DNA of 64,000 nucleotides from Ichthyophis bannanicus (Eukaryota; Chordata; Amphibia; Gymnophiona; Ichthyophiidae). Positions 20,820 to 30,501 of this stretch are shown here, piece by piece (positions within the stretch are counted from its first letter, which is position 1; every line of letters begins with the position of its first letter). Both the position numbers and the translations under genes were made by a program. The stretch covers positions 446,398,270-446,462,269 of the forward strand of contig CM066032.1 in assembly GCA_033557465.1 (NCBI GenBank). Reading direction: 5' to 3'. The notes under the pieces were generated by a model that had not been told where the DNA came from, ran no database searches, and was given only the letters and a program-made list of their open reading frames with translations.

Positions 20820-22640
20820 TCTTTTCTTTTCTCTGTCCTGTGTTAATGTTTAGCACAGCTACAGGAGCATTTGCTTTTGCTCCCGTGGCTGTGTTCTACT
20901 CAAGCTGTCGGCACCATGACATTTTTATGCAGCTATGAAGACAGAGGGCAGGCTGGAAATGAGTCATTGAGGGAGGCTCCCTGTGCCCTTACTCTGGTGT
21001 TCCCTGAGGCAATGCCCCTCTGACTTATCTCTTAAGCCGGCTTTGGGAAGTAGTGAGGCGCCCCCCTCTGAAATTATTATTATTGGAAGCTGCATAATTG
21101 GCAGAAAGGGATCCCTCAAAATCCAGTGTGATCCATAGCAAGTGGAATGGGGTGGGTCGCAGAGGCAATGGCCCCACCAATATTTTGCAAAACACAGCAT
21201 CAGGAACTGGAAAGCTGGGGGGCAGGGCTGGAGATTGGTTTGATTGGCTCCTCCAGCTAAAAAGATGCTCTGGTGTCTTTGATGTGATCAATTGACTGCC
21301 TCCTCCCAGTGACTCCTTGCTGCTCAATCACAATAATTATGTGTCCAAAACAGGAACACATTCACCCATGCCCCAGAAAAACCAAGATGAAACTTTTGGC
21401 AAGCCTGACGGTAAGCAAACCATGTGAAGAGGGAGACGAACCTCAAGTGCCAAGAAATGCAATCAAAGACCACAAAAATGTGGCAGAACAATACTTAAAT
21501 ATTTCCCATGCTTGATTAAGGATAATTTCCAAGCATACCTTGATAGGTTGCTTATACATATTGCTAAAATCCTTATATGAAAAAATAAACCTCAAAAGAG
21601 ACGTAAATACTGTATATATGATAATAATACAAAAATACAGTACTGATAAGAATATAATTAACATAATGCAACCAACAGAAAGAATCCTTTTCTAAAGAAT
21701 CTCAAAATGACAAAATACACATTGGAGGAAAATATACCTCAGGAATATTACCAAAGCCGACGCAAAGACTCTAATCAAATAACAGCAGCCCAGAGGTTGC
21801 ACAGGCCAACACCGGCCCACAGAATGCTGATAATCTTCCACATCATAGGTCTGTAAAAAAAATCTCCAGTGCATATCACATACATAGACAGGATAAGATA
21901 ATCAATTAGATAAAGTGAGCTTACAACATGGCAGGCAATACTTAGCTCAAGCACAGGTCAGAAACAACATCTTAGTTCCTATGCCAGGCGTTTTGCCAAA
22001 GCTGCATCAGGAGTTAGACATACCCAGTGCCAATACTATCAAGCCTCTAAAAAGAAACATCCTGTGAGTTGCAGCTAATCTAACACAGAAAAAGGTTCAC
22101 ATCAAACTCTTACTTAAAAAGATGAAGCAAAAACATTAGTTTCCAAATGACTTTCTCAATCACCACTTTCAAAATGTTCAGCAGTACAGCCCAAATCATT
22201 CATGAAAACGCAGAGCATGCACTCTTTAAAGCTCAGGTTGTACCTGCCAGATTCCATCCCTAGAGACAGGGAAATCCCATTGCGTATGTAAACTAGCAAC
22301 CAATAGAAGCTCAGTGCTGTGTAACCCACCCACTACCGCCCAGATTCGCTTGTGCTGTGATCACCAATATGCTCTCCAATCAATGAATTCGTTTAGGCCA
22401 CCCGATCTGACCATGACCAAACAAAAAATCCCAAACTGTTCTTTACGAATCAGCAACAGATCACGATCGCCACACAAATTCGGGGAGGGTGGGGGACGGA
22501 GATGTGATCAAGTACTAGGCTCCCTTTGGCACAATGAAATACTACCATGAGGGTTAGCAGTAAATTTGGTAGACTGAGATCATACTCCACTAGCTTAGAA
22601 TTGAGGATCATTATCGTTATGGCATGTGCAAGACTAGCCC
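20820..22640. other. Mostly unrecognised DNA with one PLE-like trace
   Basis: No coding region is supported. The stretch includes an A/T-rich part around 21,500-21,900 and the hammerhead-like trace at 21,972-22,020. The open frames are short and unconvincing. Confidence 0.5.
21972..22020 (-). ncRNA. Degenerate hammerhead-like motif (PLE trace)
   Basis: The minus strand reads ACTCCTGATGCAGC, TTTGGC, then AAAACGCC and GGAACT. The order is as at 7,041 and 39,332, with CUGAUGC as box 1 and AAAA as box 2. The outer stem is weak, so this is only a suggestive remnant. Confidence 0.25.
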
Positions 22641-22649
22641 ATTTAAAAA

Positions 22650-22982
22650 TAAGAACATAGGATAAGGTCCATCAAGTCCAGAATCCTGTCCAAAAGGTAC
22701 ACAGATTCCACGCTGCTTAATCCAGGGGTAAGCAGTGGACTTCTCTTATCCAGTTTAATAATAGTTTATTGACTTTTCCTCTTGGAACTTGTCCAAACCT
22801 TTTTTTAAACCCAGCTACACTAACAGATTTTACTACATCCTCGGGTAATGAATTCCCGATTTTGATTATACTTTGAGTGAAAAAATATTTCCTCCTATTA
22901 GTCTTAAGTAGGGTACATTGTAGTTTCATTGCGTGGCCCCTGGCCTTTCCACTTTTTGTAGGAGTAAGCAACTGATCTATGT
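22650..22982 (-). mobile_element. CR1 fragment, left half, split by gypsy
   Basis: The minus strand encodes the CR1 C-terminal segment (a block containing KYFFTQSIIKIGNSLPED in 22,717-22,971). It ends CTGATCTATGT at the left LTR and resumes after the right LTR as ATGTTTACC at 28,792. The shared ATGT is the gypsy target duplication. Confidence 0.88.
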
Positions 22983-24250
22983 TGTCATACGCCCAACAGC
23001 CCTCTGCCTAGGGGTCAGAGGGTTGGGGCTACCATGAAGTCCTTTATGTAGAAAATGACTATAGCTTTTACTCCCGCTATGCCTTATGGGAATGGTAGTT
23101 TTTAGTCCTCTGATAAAAGGATAGCCGTGAGTCGAGTGTTAGGCAAAAATTGACAAGAAAGTGCAGAACAAACAGTACTCTTCACAGGAGCTTTGCTTGA
23201 AGGTTATTTACAGAAACAAAATAGTAAATCAAAACAGCTTCTTCTTTTTCCACAAAGAAGAAGATTCCTTTCCTCTGCTTTATCTCAGCTCAATCACCCA
23301 AATCTTTAGCGAAGAGATTTAATGTCGTCTGCGAGACAAAGCGTACAATCCATTGTAATTTCTTCTGAGTCAGCAGAATTAAATTCCCATTGCATCTCCT
23401 CCCCCTCAGGGCTTACTGAGCTTTGTTTCAAACTGTTACTGCTAGGCCGTGAATAACCTCTCTCTAAGAACTGGGGCATTTCCCCTGGGTACAGTTCTAG
23501 ATGGTGAGGTCTTGTAAGGTTTGTGGCTGTGGGGATTCTTCCCTGGCTCTCCCCTAGTTCTCTCCAGCTGCTAGACAATGCTTTATACCTTTTTGCATTC
23601 AATTCCTGCCTAAAGCACTGCCCTAGCTCTTTAGTACAAGTTGAGCCTCTTGACTTCCCTGCTTTAGTGTTAGGTTCCCACCTGTATAGACCTTGAGACC
23701 TTTCCTCCGGCAGTGAGATCCGAAGGGCTCCCAACTCTCTCCGTCTAGGCGGGTTCCTAGTAACTGGCTGTGCCTGCTCTCCTTCTGCTCGGTTAGCCTC
23801 ACTTCCCAAACTACAACCAGGTTCTTCACAGAGTCTCCAACCTTCTGAAGTCTCTGAGCCTCTCCACTTCCCTGAAGTTCTCCGTGTGCCAGTCTCTCCT
23901 TCTTGGCCACTGCTTCCTTCTCTGCCACTCCTTCCACCTCTTTGCTCTCTGCCAGGCCTTCTGCTTCCCTCCTTCTCTGCCTCCTTCTCCTCCCTCTCTG
24001 GGGCTACTGAGAAGCGTTTATATTTCTGCTCTCTGAAGCTTGGCTTGGCTTTTTTAAGCAGGTGAGAGTACTCAAACTCCAAGCTTGCTGCTACGTCAGA
24101 GCTTGGGTGTGTCAGCTCAACTGCTCCCTCTCTCTGCTTGCTTCTCTTGTGCAGACCCTGAGCTGTGTGTGTTGGCTGACTGTCATTTTTAAAGGTAAAA
24201 TCCACCTTTCTTTCTACTTCCATAGGTTCTGCCTGTGCTTCTGTATTACA
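22983..24250 (-). repeat. 3' LTR (1,268 bp)
   Basis: Minus-strand sense: it begins TGTAATACAGAAGC next to the polypurine tract and ends GGGCGTATGACA. Compared with the 5' LTR it lacks about 28 bp at 23,160/23,161. That stretch contains the AATAAA polyadenylation signal in the 5' LTR. Most of its length is taken up by an intact ORF. Confidence 0.92.
23306..24223 (-). CDS. Intact LTR-encoded protein of unknown function (305 aa)
   Basis: The ORF starts 27 bases inside the 3' LTR with ATG at 24,221-24,223 and ends TAA at 23,306. The ATG overlaps the last codons of the pol frame (ATGGAAGTAG, pol stop at 24,214-24,216). Visible features are an N-terminal RSKQRE motif near residue 30, a Glu/Arg/Gly-rich low-complexity middle at about 70-115, basic and Ser-rich segments, and a conserved C-terminus (MDCTLCLADDIKSLR). 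No signal peptide, membrane span or zinc finger is seen. A diverged LTR at 62,470 encodes a protein with the same order of motifs, which argues for a selected coding region. Its position recalls genes read from retroviral 3' LTRs, but no homology is claimed. Confidence 0.8.
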   Translation of the reverse strand: MEVERKVDFTFKNDSQPTHTAQGLHKRSKQREGAVELTHPSSDVAASLEFEYSHLLKKAKPSFREQKYKRFSVAPEREEKEAEKEGSRRPGREQRGGRSGREGSSGQEGETGTRRTSGKWRGSETSEGWRLCEEPGCSLGSEANRAEGEQAQPVTRNPPRRRELGALRISLPEERSQGLYRWEPNTKAGKSRGSTCTKELGQCFRQELNAKRYKALSSSWRELGESQGRIPTATNLTRPHHLELYPGEMPQFLERGYSRPSSNSLKQSSVSPEGEEMQWEFNSADSEEITMDCTLCLADDIKSLR

Positions 24251-24642
24251 TATCCCCCCCTTAAGATATTACGGGCTGGCAAACCCACACTTGCACAGCT
24301 CATAATACGTGATAGGGCCCGGATATGCTCTTCTACCTGGGACAAACTGGCTGCTGCTGTCCTCTCATGCCAGGGCCTCAGGACATTCACATGGTAAACC
24401 TGTCGGCGCCCTTTGTTGGTCTCCACCGCATAGGAAACGGGACCCACCTGTGCCACTACTTTATAGGGACCCTTCCATTGAGCCTCAAATTTTGGCTTGA
24501 CGTCTGCTACCATTACCACGACCTTCGCCCCTATGGTCAACTGCCGTGGTTTTGTCCCTCTATCATAATATTTCTTCTGGCATTTTTTGGTTGGCCTGTA
24601 GATTCTCTTCCGATACCTGAGAAGTCCTTTGTAGGCGACTCC
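24214..24642 (-). pseudogene. Integrase C-terminal region, frameshifted from main pol ORF
   Basis: Frame-shifted from the upstream pol ORF that ends at 24,643, this stretch carries the integrase C-terminal GPY/F-type module (KFEAQWKGPYKVVAQVGPVS, then a block with YHVNVLRPWHE; 108 codons from 24,540). The frame runs through the polypurine tract and stops ten bases after the LTR ORF's ATG begins. No RT follows, unlike what the Gmr1 gene order predicts. Confidence 0.8.
24251..24264 (-). promoter_or_regulatory. Polypurine tract
   Basis: The minus strand reads TTAAGGGGGGGATA directly before the 3' LTR. This is the expected primer site for plus-strand DNA synthesis and confirms the element's orientation. 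Confidence 0.85.
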
Positions 24643-25980
24643 TCATTTGCGAAGAAATTGGGGCACCCCTATTTCCTCCACTTTGGGCTCCACCCATTGT
24701 TCACGTAAAATGTCTAAGATTCCCCTCGGGGCACGTCCAAACAGTAATTCATAAGGGGAGGTCCCCAAGGACACCTGAGTACGCTCCCTACAGGCATACA
24801 AGACAAAAGAGAGCATGACATCCCACTCAGACATTTTTCCATCTAACCCACGTCTCAGCATTTGTTTGAGTGTCTGATTCAACCGCTCCAGCAGTCCGTT
24901 GGTCTGGGGGTGGTAGGCGGCGGTCTTTAGGTGGTGTATCCCAAACGCATCCCATACTTGGGCCAAATATCTGGACATGAAATTGCTGCCACGGTCGGTA
25001 AGCATCTCTTGGGGAAAGCCGACCTCACAAAATAGTTTAATCAGTTCCAGGGCTATGGATCTGGCTGAGATATTCCGTAGGGGTATAACCCACGGGAAGC
25101 GGGTAGCCTGATCTATTACCACCAGGATATACTGAAATCCTCTAGGCGTCTTTAGGAGGGGTCCCACGATGTCCATGGCCATACGCCGTATGGGTTCAGA
25201 TATCGTGGGGGTAGGAATCATGGGTACCCCTGGTGGCTTGGCAGGGGTAACCCGCTGACACGATGGACAAGATTCACAAAAACGGGCGGTCTCTTTAAAA
25301 AACCCCGGCCAATAAAATCGGGCTAAAATTTGATCCAGGGTCCCCTGTATTCCCTTATGACCCCCTATAGGGTGGCCATGGGCCATTCTTAAAACCACGG
25401 CCTTGAAAGTAGTCGGAACGACCAACTGTTTCCTAACTGCTCCAGTCTGAGGGTCATTACTCTCCCTATATAATATTCCCTTATCTAATAGGAATCTCGG
25501 GAGCGTATCCAGCTCAATTTTGGCATACTCAAACGCCCGTTTTAACGCGGGGTCTGCTTGCTGCTCCTTAGGGAAACATGGAAATCTCTTAACGACGTCT
25601 GCCGGAACCCAAGGCAACCCTTGTCCGGTCTCCATTTCTGCCCTCCGCTGAGTCCTATGCTTTCTTTCCCGTCGTTTGTCTGCTTTACTTTTCACTATCT
25701 TCTCTGAAGGGACACTAATTAGATCCTCATGTGTGGAAAGCTCATTTAGTGCCTCATCTACCAGTTCCTCTATCTCCCCTAGGGGTTCATATTTCCCTTC
25801 TGGGGGTTCCTTCTCTTCCTCTGGGGATTCAGCTTTTGCCTTTGAGGTTCCTGCCTGGGATCTAGTGGAGACCATACCTGTCTTCATGTGTAGGCCCTTC
25901 TCCATCACTCTGCAAAACCTGGGCCAGTCCCTACCCAGTACAATATCGTGGGGCAACTTAGGGACTACTGCCACTAGCAC
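24643..25980 (-). CDS. Gypsy pol: protease end and integrase (445 aa)
   Basis: The frame opens after the protease core with LPHDIVLGRDWPRFC near its N-terminus, then a charged linker (about residues 35-120). The integrase follows: zinc-binding HGHPIGGHKG and CESCPSC, then the catalytic core with MDIVGPLL (first Asp), LTDRGSNFMSR (second Asp), HPQTNGLLERLNQTLK (Glu) and TSPYELLFGRAPRG. All three acidic residues are kept. Integrase would insert the cDNA. Integrase lying directly after protease is the order reported for Gmr1-like elements. A frameshift at the 3' end separates it from its C-terminal module. The first Met is probably not the true start, since pol continues upstream in another frame. 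Confidence 0.88.
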   Translation of the reverse strand: MLVAVVPKLPHDIVLGRDWPRFCRVMEKGLHMKTGMVSTRSQAGTSKAKAESPEEEKEPPEGKYEPLGEIEELVDEALNELSTHEDLISVPSEKIVKSKADKRRERKHRTQRRAEMETGQGLPWVPADVVKRFPCFPKEQQADPALKRAFEYAKIELDTLPRFLLDKGILYRESNDPQTGAVRKQLVVPTTFKAVVLRMAHGHPIGGHKGIQGTLDQILARFYWPGFFKETARFCESCPSCQRVTPAKPPGVPMIPTPTISEPIRRMAMDIVGPLLKTPRGFQYILVVIDQATRFPWVIPLRNISARSIALELIKLFCEVGFPQEMLTDRGSNFMSRYLAQVWDAFGIHHLKTAAYHPQTNGLLERLNQTLKQMLRRGLDGKMSEWDVMLSFVLYACRERTQVSLGTSPYELLFGRAPRGILDILREQWVEPKVEEIGVPQFLRK

Positions 25981-26300
25981 CTCCTTCCATGTACCTAACC
26001 CTTTTACTGAAAGTTTGTATAGAGGGTAAAAGGAAGACGCTCCATGTATACAACGGATCTTAACTCTGCCTTCTGGTTGACTCGGTACTGACCCGCTGCG
26101 GGCTTCTATGGTCTGCTAGAGTTTTCTCGAAACCATACCTTGGTCTGCACCCGAGTCTAGCAAGGCACTGGCTAAAACACCCTGAACCTCCACATTCAGA
26201 AGAAAACCTACTTGTGCATGTTTACCATTGGCAATTATCAGTGCTGTACGCATCATAGAATCTTTTTTCATATGACCTGCTTTACCACACTTATAACATT
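25981..26300 (-). pseudogene. Gag zinc knuckle and aspartic protease, broken
   Basis: The minus strand encodes CYKCGKAGHMKKDS near 26,255-26,300, a zinc knuckle lacking its last cysteine. ASALLDSGADQGMV follows near 26,120-26,165, the aspartic protease active site, and then a stop (TAG). The end of the protease is in the downstream pol frame. The stop and frame changes show decay. Confidence 0.75.
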
Positions 26301-26304
26301 TTCC

Positions 26305-27135
26305 TCATTCCCATTTACTTTCTCTCCCTGGCAGACAATTGGTTACATGCTTCACATTTGGTTTCAACTCCTTTTCTGATTTTTCAAAGTTTGCCTCTCC
26401 CAATACACTAAGAGCGCCCCCTTTTGGTTTACTAACCAACTCGGCCTTGAGATACCATTCCGTAAGGAGGGCGGCCTCTGCTGTGGTCTGGCAACTTTGC
26501 AAAATCAAAAAAGCACGTATTTCCTTAGGAACTGCTTCCATGTATTGTTCCGACACAATGGCATCAATTACTGATTCAAGGGTTTTTCCTTCAGGAGTGA
26601 GCCACTTCCAGGCTAAGCTCCGTACCCTTTGTACCAAAGCCTTAGGTGTTTCATTTGGCTTTAGCTTAGTAGCTCTCAACATTCTTCTATAGACCATAGG
26701 TGTCAAACCCAACCTATCTCGAATAGCTTTCTTGAGCTCCTCATAGCTCGTTGCAAGAGCAGCGGGCATGGCTTTATAGGCCGCTAAGGCCTCTCCCGTT
26801 AGGGACGTCGAAAGCCTAACTGCCCATTATTCTGGCGGCCACTTCACATTAAGGGCAACTCTTTTGAACGCCTCGATAAAGTCGTCTATATCATCATTAA
26901 CTGTAAGTTATCCAAAAGCTAAAGTCTCACAGTGCTGTGGTCCTATCACATAGGTATGCGCGGGTCTTGCTTGTCCTTCCGCCTTCTGGCCGGCAAGCAA
27001 AGCCTGGACCAAGTCCACAATCGTTTTTTGCTGGGCCTGGAGTGTTGCAGCAGCCTGTTCCTGGGCATGCTGAGACATCTCCCGCTGTTTTTCGAATTGG
27101 GAGGCCATCCAACGGAACATCTCCTGCGGATCCAT
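26305..27135 (-). pseudogene. Gag with SCAN-like capsid region
   Basis: The N-terminal part (26,908-27,135) begins MDPQEMFRWMASQFEKQREM, a Gln-rich coiled-coil-like start. The next open part (26,305-26,769, 154 codons) contains YRRMLRATKLKPNETPKALV and EQYMEAVPKEIRAFLI followed by EAALLTEWYL. These match the pattern of the SCAN domain, which is known to derive from the gag capsid of Gmr1-like gypsy elements. Stops between 26,770 and 26,907 break the gene. It would have formed the particle shell. Confidence 0.8.
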
Positions 27136-27493
27136 CTCTCGTGCTTTCCTCTGCAGAGAAACAAAAGAAAGAAAAGGCCCACCAAGTGTGGCACTACCAC
27201 TGTGTTTTCAGACTGTCTAGCTTAGGTGCTGGTTATGAGCTCTCTTTCTCACTGGAATCCCCTACAGCCACGCCCAAATACCGTTTACCTGAGCATAGTG
27301 TAGATTCAGGCCTTGAAAAGGGGTCTTTTCGCTGGTCTCCAGTCCCTCTGGCCGATACTGCCAGCGATCTCCCACTCTGCTCCTCAGCGCACAGCTTTGC
27401 ATCTTTGGTTGCTTCCGTTGAAAAAAACTTTGGTGTATCTCCTGGAGTTTTTCCACTTGTATCCTCTTATATATTTGTAAGTTCTACACAAAA

Positions 27494-27511
27494 ATCCGTG
27501 AAACTACGCCA
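27494..27511 (-). promoter_or_regulatory. Probable tRNA primer-binding site
   Basis: Two bases after the 5' LTR the minus strand reads TGGCGTAGTTTCACGGAT. It starts with the TGG that pairs with a tRNA CCA end. I cannot name the tRNA from memory. Confidence 0.55.
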
Positions 27512-27677
27512 CTTGTCATACGCCCCCCAGCCCTCTGCCTAGGGGTCAGAGGGTTGGGGCTGCGATGATGTCCTTTATGCAGAAAATGACTATAGCTTTT
27601 ACTCCCGCTAAACCTTATGGGAATGGTAGTTTTTGGATAGCCGTGAGTTAAGTGTTAGGCAAAAATTGACAAGAAAA

Positions 27678-27683
27678 TTTATT
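27678..27683 (-). promoter_or_regulatory. AATAAA polyadenylation signal in 5' LTR
   Basis: The minus strand reads GGGGAATAAATTTTCTTGTC. The same block with AATAAA is present in the diverged solo LTR (62,650-62,655) but is deleted in the 3' LTR at 23,160/23,161. Confidence 0.6.
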
Positions 27684-27846
27684 CCCCTTCCCAAACAGAC
27701 TTAGTGCAGAACAAACAGTACTCTTCACAGGAGCTTTGCTTGAAGATTATTTACAGAAACAAAATAGTAAATCAAAACAGCTTCTTCTTTTTTCTCATAA
27801 ACATAAACATTTCCTCTGCTTTATCTCAGCTCATTCATCCAAATCT

Positions 27847-28764
27847 TTAGCGAAGAGATTTAATGTCATCTACGAGACAGAGCGTACAATCCATTGTAAT
27901 GTCTTCTGAGTCAGCAGAATTAAATTCCCATTGCATCTCCTCCCCCTCAGGGCTTACTGAGCTTTGTTTCAAACTGTTACTGCTAGGCCAGGAATAACCT
28001 CTCTCGAAGAACTGGGGCGTTTCCCCTGGGTACAGTTCTAGATGGTGAGGTCTTGTAAGGTTTGTGGCTGTGGGGATTCTTCCCTGGCTCTCCCCTAGTT
28101 CTCTTCAGCTGCTAGGCAATGCTTTATACCTTTCTGCATTCAATTCCTGCCTAAAGCACTGCCCTAGCTCTTTAGTACAAGCTGAGACTCTTCACTTCCC
28201 TGGTTTAGTTTTAGGTCCCCACCTGTATAGACCTTGAGACCTTTCCTCCGGCAGTGAGATCCGAAGGGCTCCCAACTTTCTCCGTCTAGGCAGGTTCCTA
28301 GTAACTGGCTGTGCCTTCTCTCCTTCTGCTCGGTTAGCCTCACTTCCCGAACTACAACCAGGTTCTTCACAGAGTCTCCAACCTTTTGAAGTCTCTGAGC
28401 CTCTCCACTTCTTTGAAGCTCTCCGTGTGCCAGTCTCTCCTTCTTGGCCACTGCTTCCTTCTCTGCCACTCCTTCCACCTCTTTGCTCTCTGCCAGGCCT
28501 TCTGCTTCCCTCCTTCTCTGCCTCCTTCTCCTCCCTCTTTGGGGCTACTGAGCAGCGTTTATATTTCTCCTCTCTAAAGCTTGGCTCGGCTTTTTTAAGC
28601 AGGTGAGAGTAATCAAACTCCAAGCTTGCTGCTACGTCAGAGCTTGGGTGTGTCAGCTCAACTGCTCCCTCTCTCTGCTTGCTTCTCTTGTGCAGACTCT
28701 GAGCTGTATGTGTTGGCTGACTGTCATTTTTAAAGGTATAATCCACCTTTCTTTCTACTTCCAT
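27847..28764 (-). pseudogene. LTR-encoded ORF, copy with two nonsense changes
   Basis: The frame begins at the same ATG as the intact 3' LTR ORF and stays open for 190 codons to a TGA at 28,192-28,194, where the intact copy has a serine codon. A second TGA replaces the tryptophan codon of SSWRELGE near 28,105. No frameshift is seen, so the rest remains alignable, ending near 27,847. Confidence 0.8.
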
Positions 28765-28791
28765 AGGTTCTGCCTGTGCTTCTCTATTACA

Positions 28792-29126
28792 ATGTTTACC
28801 TATTCTACACCACTGATTATTTTATTTTATCTTATCTCCCCTCAGCCATCTCTTTTCCAAGCTGAAAAGCCCTAACCTTTTAAGCCTATCCTCATAGGGG
28901 CATCCTTCCATCTCTTCTATCGCTTTGGTCACTCTTCTCTGTACCTTTTCTAATTCTACTATATCCTTTTTTAGATATGATGACCAGAACTGCACCCAAT
29001 ATTTAAGGCACAGTCGCACCATGGAGCAATACAGAGACATTATAATATTCTTGTTTTATTCTCCATTCTCTTTCTGAAAATTCCTAGCATTCTATTTGCT
29101 TTCTTGGCCGCTGATGCACCCTGAGC
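28792..29126 (-). mobile_element. CR1 fragment, right half, split by gypsy
   Basis: Continuation of the CR1 at 22,650-22,982 after the gypsy insertion. The minus strand encodes the RT C-terminal block (72 codons at 28,822-29,040). It is the counterpart of 1,036-1,370 in unit 1. Confidence 0.87.
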
Positions 29127-29904
29127 CTAGATCCTTTGGAGAGATTGCCTTCTAAATGAATTGAAAAGAAGAAATTGTTATATCAATTTGAACCATAAAA
29201 GATGCCCTACTTGCCTTTCCTCTAAACATCATACCTTCTGATGCCTAGCTGTCAAATTCAGGTTTGGATAACTTTATTGGCATGGCAGTTTTTCATGTGC
29301 TGCCGAAGTAATATATCTTGTAGTTAAGGCAGAAAAAGACAAAAGGAGGTCACTTATAAAGTAATAGTAACAACAGTAAAATAAAATTTCACTGTACAGA
29401 GACACCAGTTCACCAATTTCCAAATGCTCCTTTACAAGTCGCTGCTGCAGAGACATCCATTGTCTTAGTCTGTGAAGTTGCAGCAGCTTTCTTTGAATGA
29501 GTTCTCACAATGGTGGGGACCAAGAGGTCTCTCCTGCATTTTTTGCTACTACCTTAAAAACACCGACGATGCAAATGTTTGTTCATCAAGCAATAAATGT
29601 CATAGAAACTAGAATTCACTTGTTTGCCCAAACAAAACAAACAACTGTTCTGATCTATAGAGCTATTTTGATTTCTCCAAATAAGATTATAAACACCTCT
29701 TTTTTTAGTCTTTTTTTGGGCAGGGCAATTTCCTTCTATTTCTCTGAAATTTGAACTTAATCAGACCTGGAGCTGGCACTGGGTACCGTGAGTCTGAAAT
29801 TATGACTACGTGGGATGATTTCTGTATTTTATATCCCCTCCCCATATGATGCAATTCTTAAAGCCATCGTCCTTGGCACGGGCCATATGCCAGATTCAGA
29901 GTCC
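29127..29904. other. Unrecognised DNA, unit 2 copy of 1,371-2,148
   Basis: No gene or recognisable element. Differs from its unit 1 counterpart by scattered single bases only. Confidence 0.6.
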
Positions 29905-30501
29905 ATCTATGGCAGTGGTTCTCAACCTTTTTTGTACCGTGACCCCTTTTACCATTGGTCAACTTGTGATGACCCCCAATGATAAAATCAAATGCGTCTC
30001 TCTTCCTTTACCATTAACACATTGTCGCTGTAATCATTTGTTGAATTATTAATATATTATAGGCCTTTGCAATATGTTTCTATTTAAAAACTTTACTTAT
30101 TTAAACCACAATAATTAATCACAATAACAAGTAACAATATTTGATTTCAAAATTATTATGATTTTGTAGTCAACGGTTTTAGTATGCTTTATTCAAAAAG
30201 ACTGACGAAGGGCAAAAATGTTAGCGTTGTCAAACCTAAAAAGTAGGCCTAGGCTATCAGTGCGAAGGTTGTGCTTGCTTCCTTCTCGCCAGATGTGAAA
30301 TTCTCGGCTTAGTCTTTGCGAGAGCACAATGAAGATCATCTTCTGCAGAAAGTCTATTTCGGTATTTACTCTTGATAAGCAACAAGTTTGAGAAGCCAGT
30401 TTCACACTGATATGTTGTTGGAAATGGAAGAAGTAGACGCAACACAATCTCAGACAGTCCAGGATACAATTGAAAATACTTTAGCCAGAATTTAATTACT
30501 G

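Larger units (their letters stand above)
22983..28791 (-). mobile_element. Ty3/gypsy LTR retrotransposon (Gmr1-like), lacking RT
   Basis: The element is 5.8 kb, flanked by ATGT (22,979-22,982 and 28,792-28,795), with two LTRs bounded TG...CA. On the minus strand the order is 5' LTR (27,514-28,791), primer site, gag with a SCAN-like region, protease, integrase, polypurine tract, 3' LTR (22,983-24,250). No reverse transcriptase or RNase H can be found between protease and integrase, nor between integrase and the 3' LTR. Gmr1-like gypsy elements are known for integrase upstream of RT and for a gag related to SCAN domains, which fits this copy with an RT deletion. It cannot move without help. Confidence 0.88.
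27514..28791 (-). repeat. 5' LTR (1,278 bp)
   Basis: Bounded TGTAATAGAG...GTATGACA on the minus strand and followed on the plus strand by the duplicated ATGT. It retains an AATAAA signal that the 3' LTR has lost. Single-base differences from the 3' LTR are scattered throughout, so the insertion is not very recent. Confidence 0.92.

Noticed and set aside
23306..24223. LTR ORF as an envelope gene or antisense artefact
   Set aside because: It has no signal peptide, membrane span or cysteine pattern of an envelope. The reverse-strand frames over the same region are short and C/T-biased, while the minus-strand frame is shared with a diverged LTR family.
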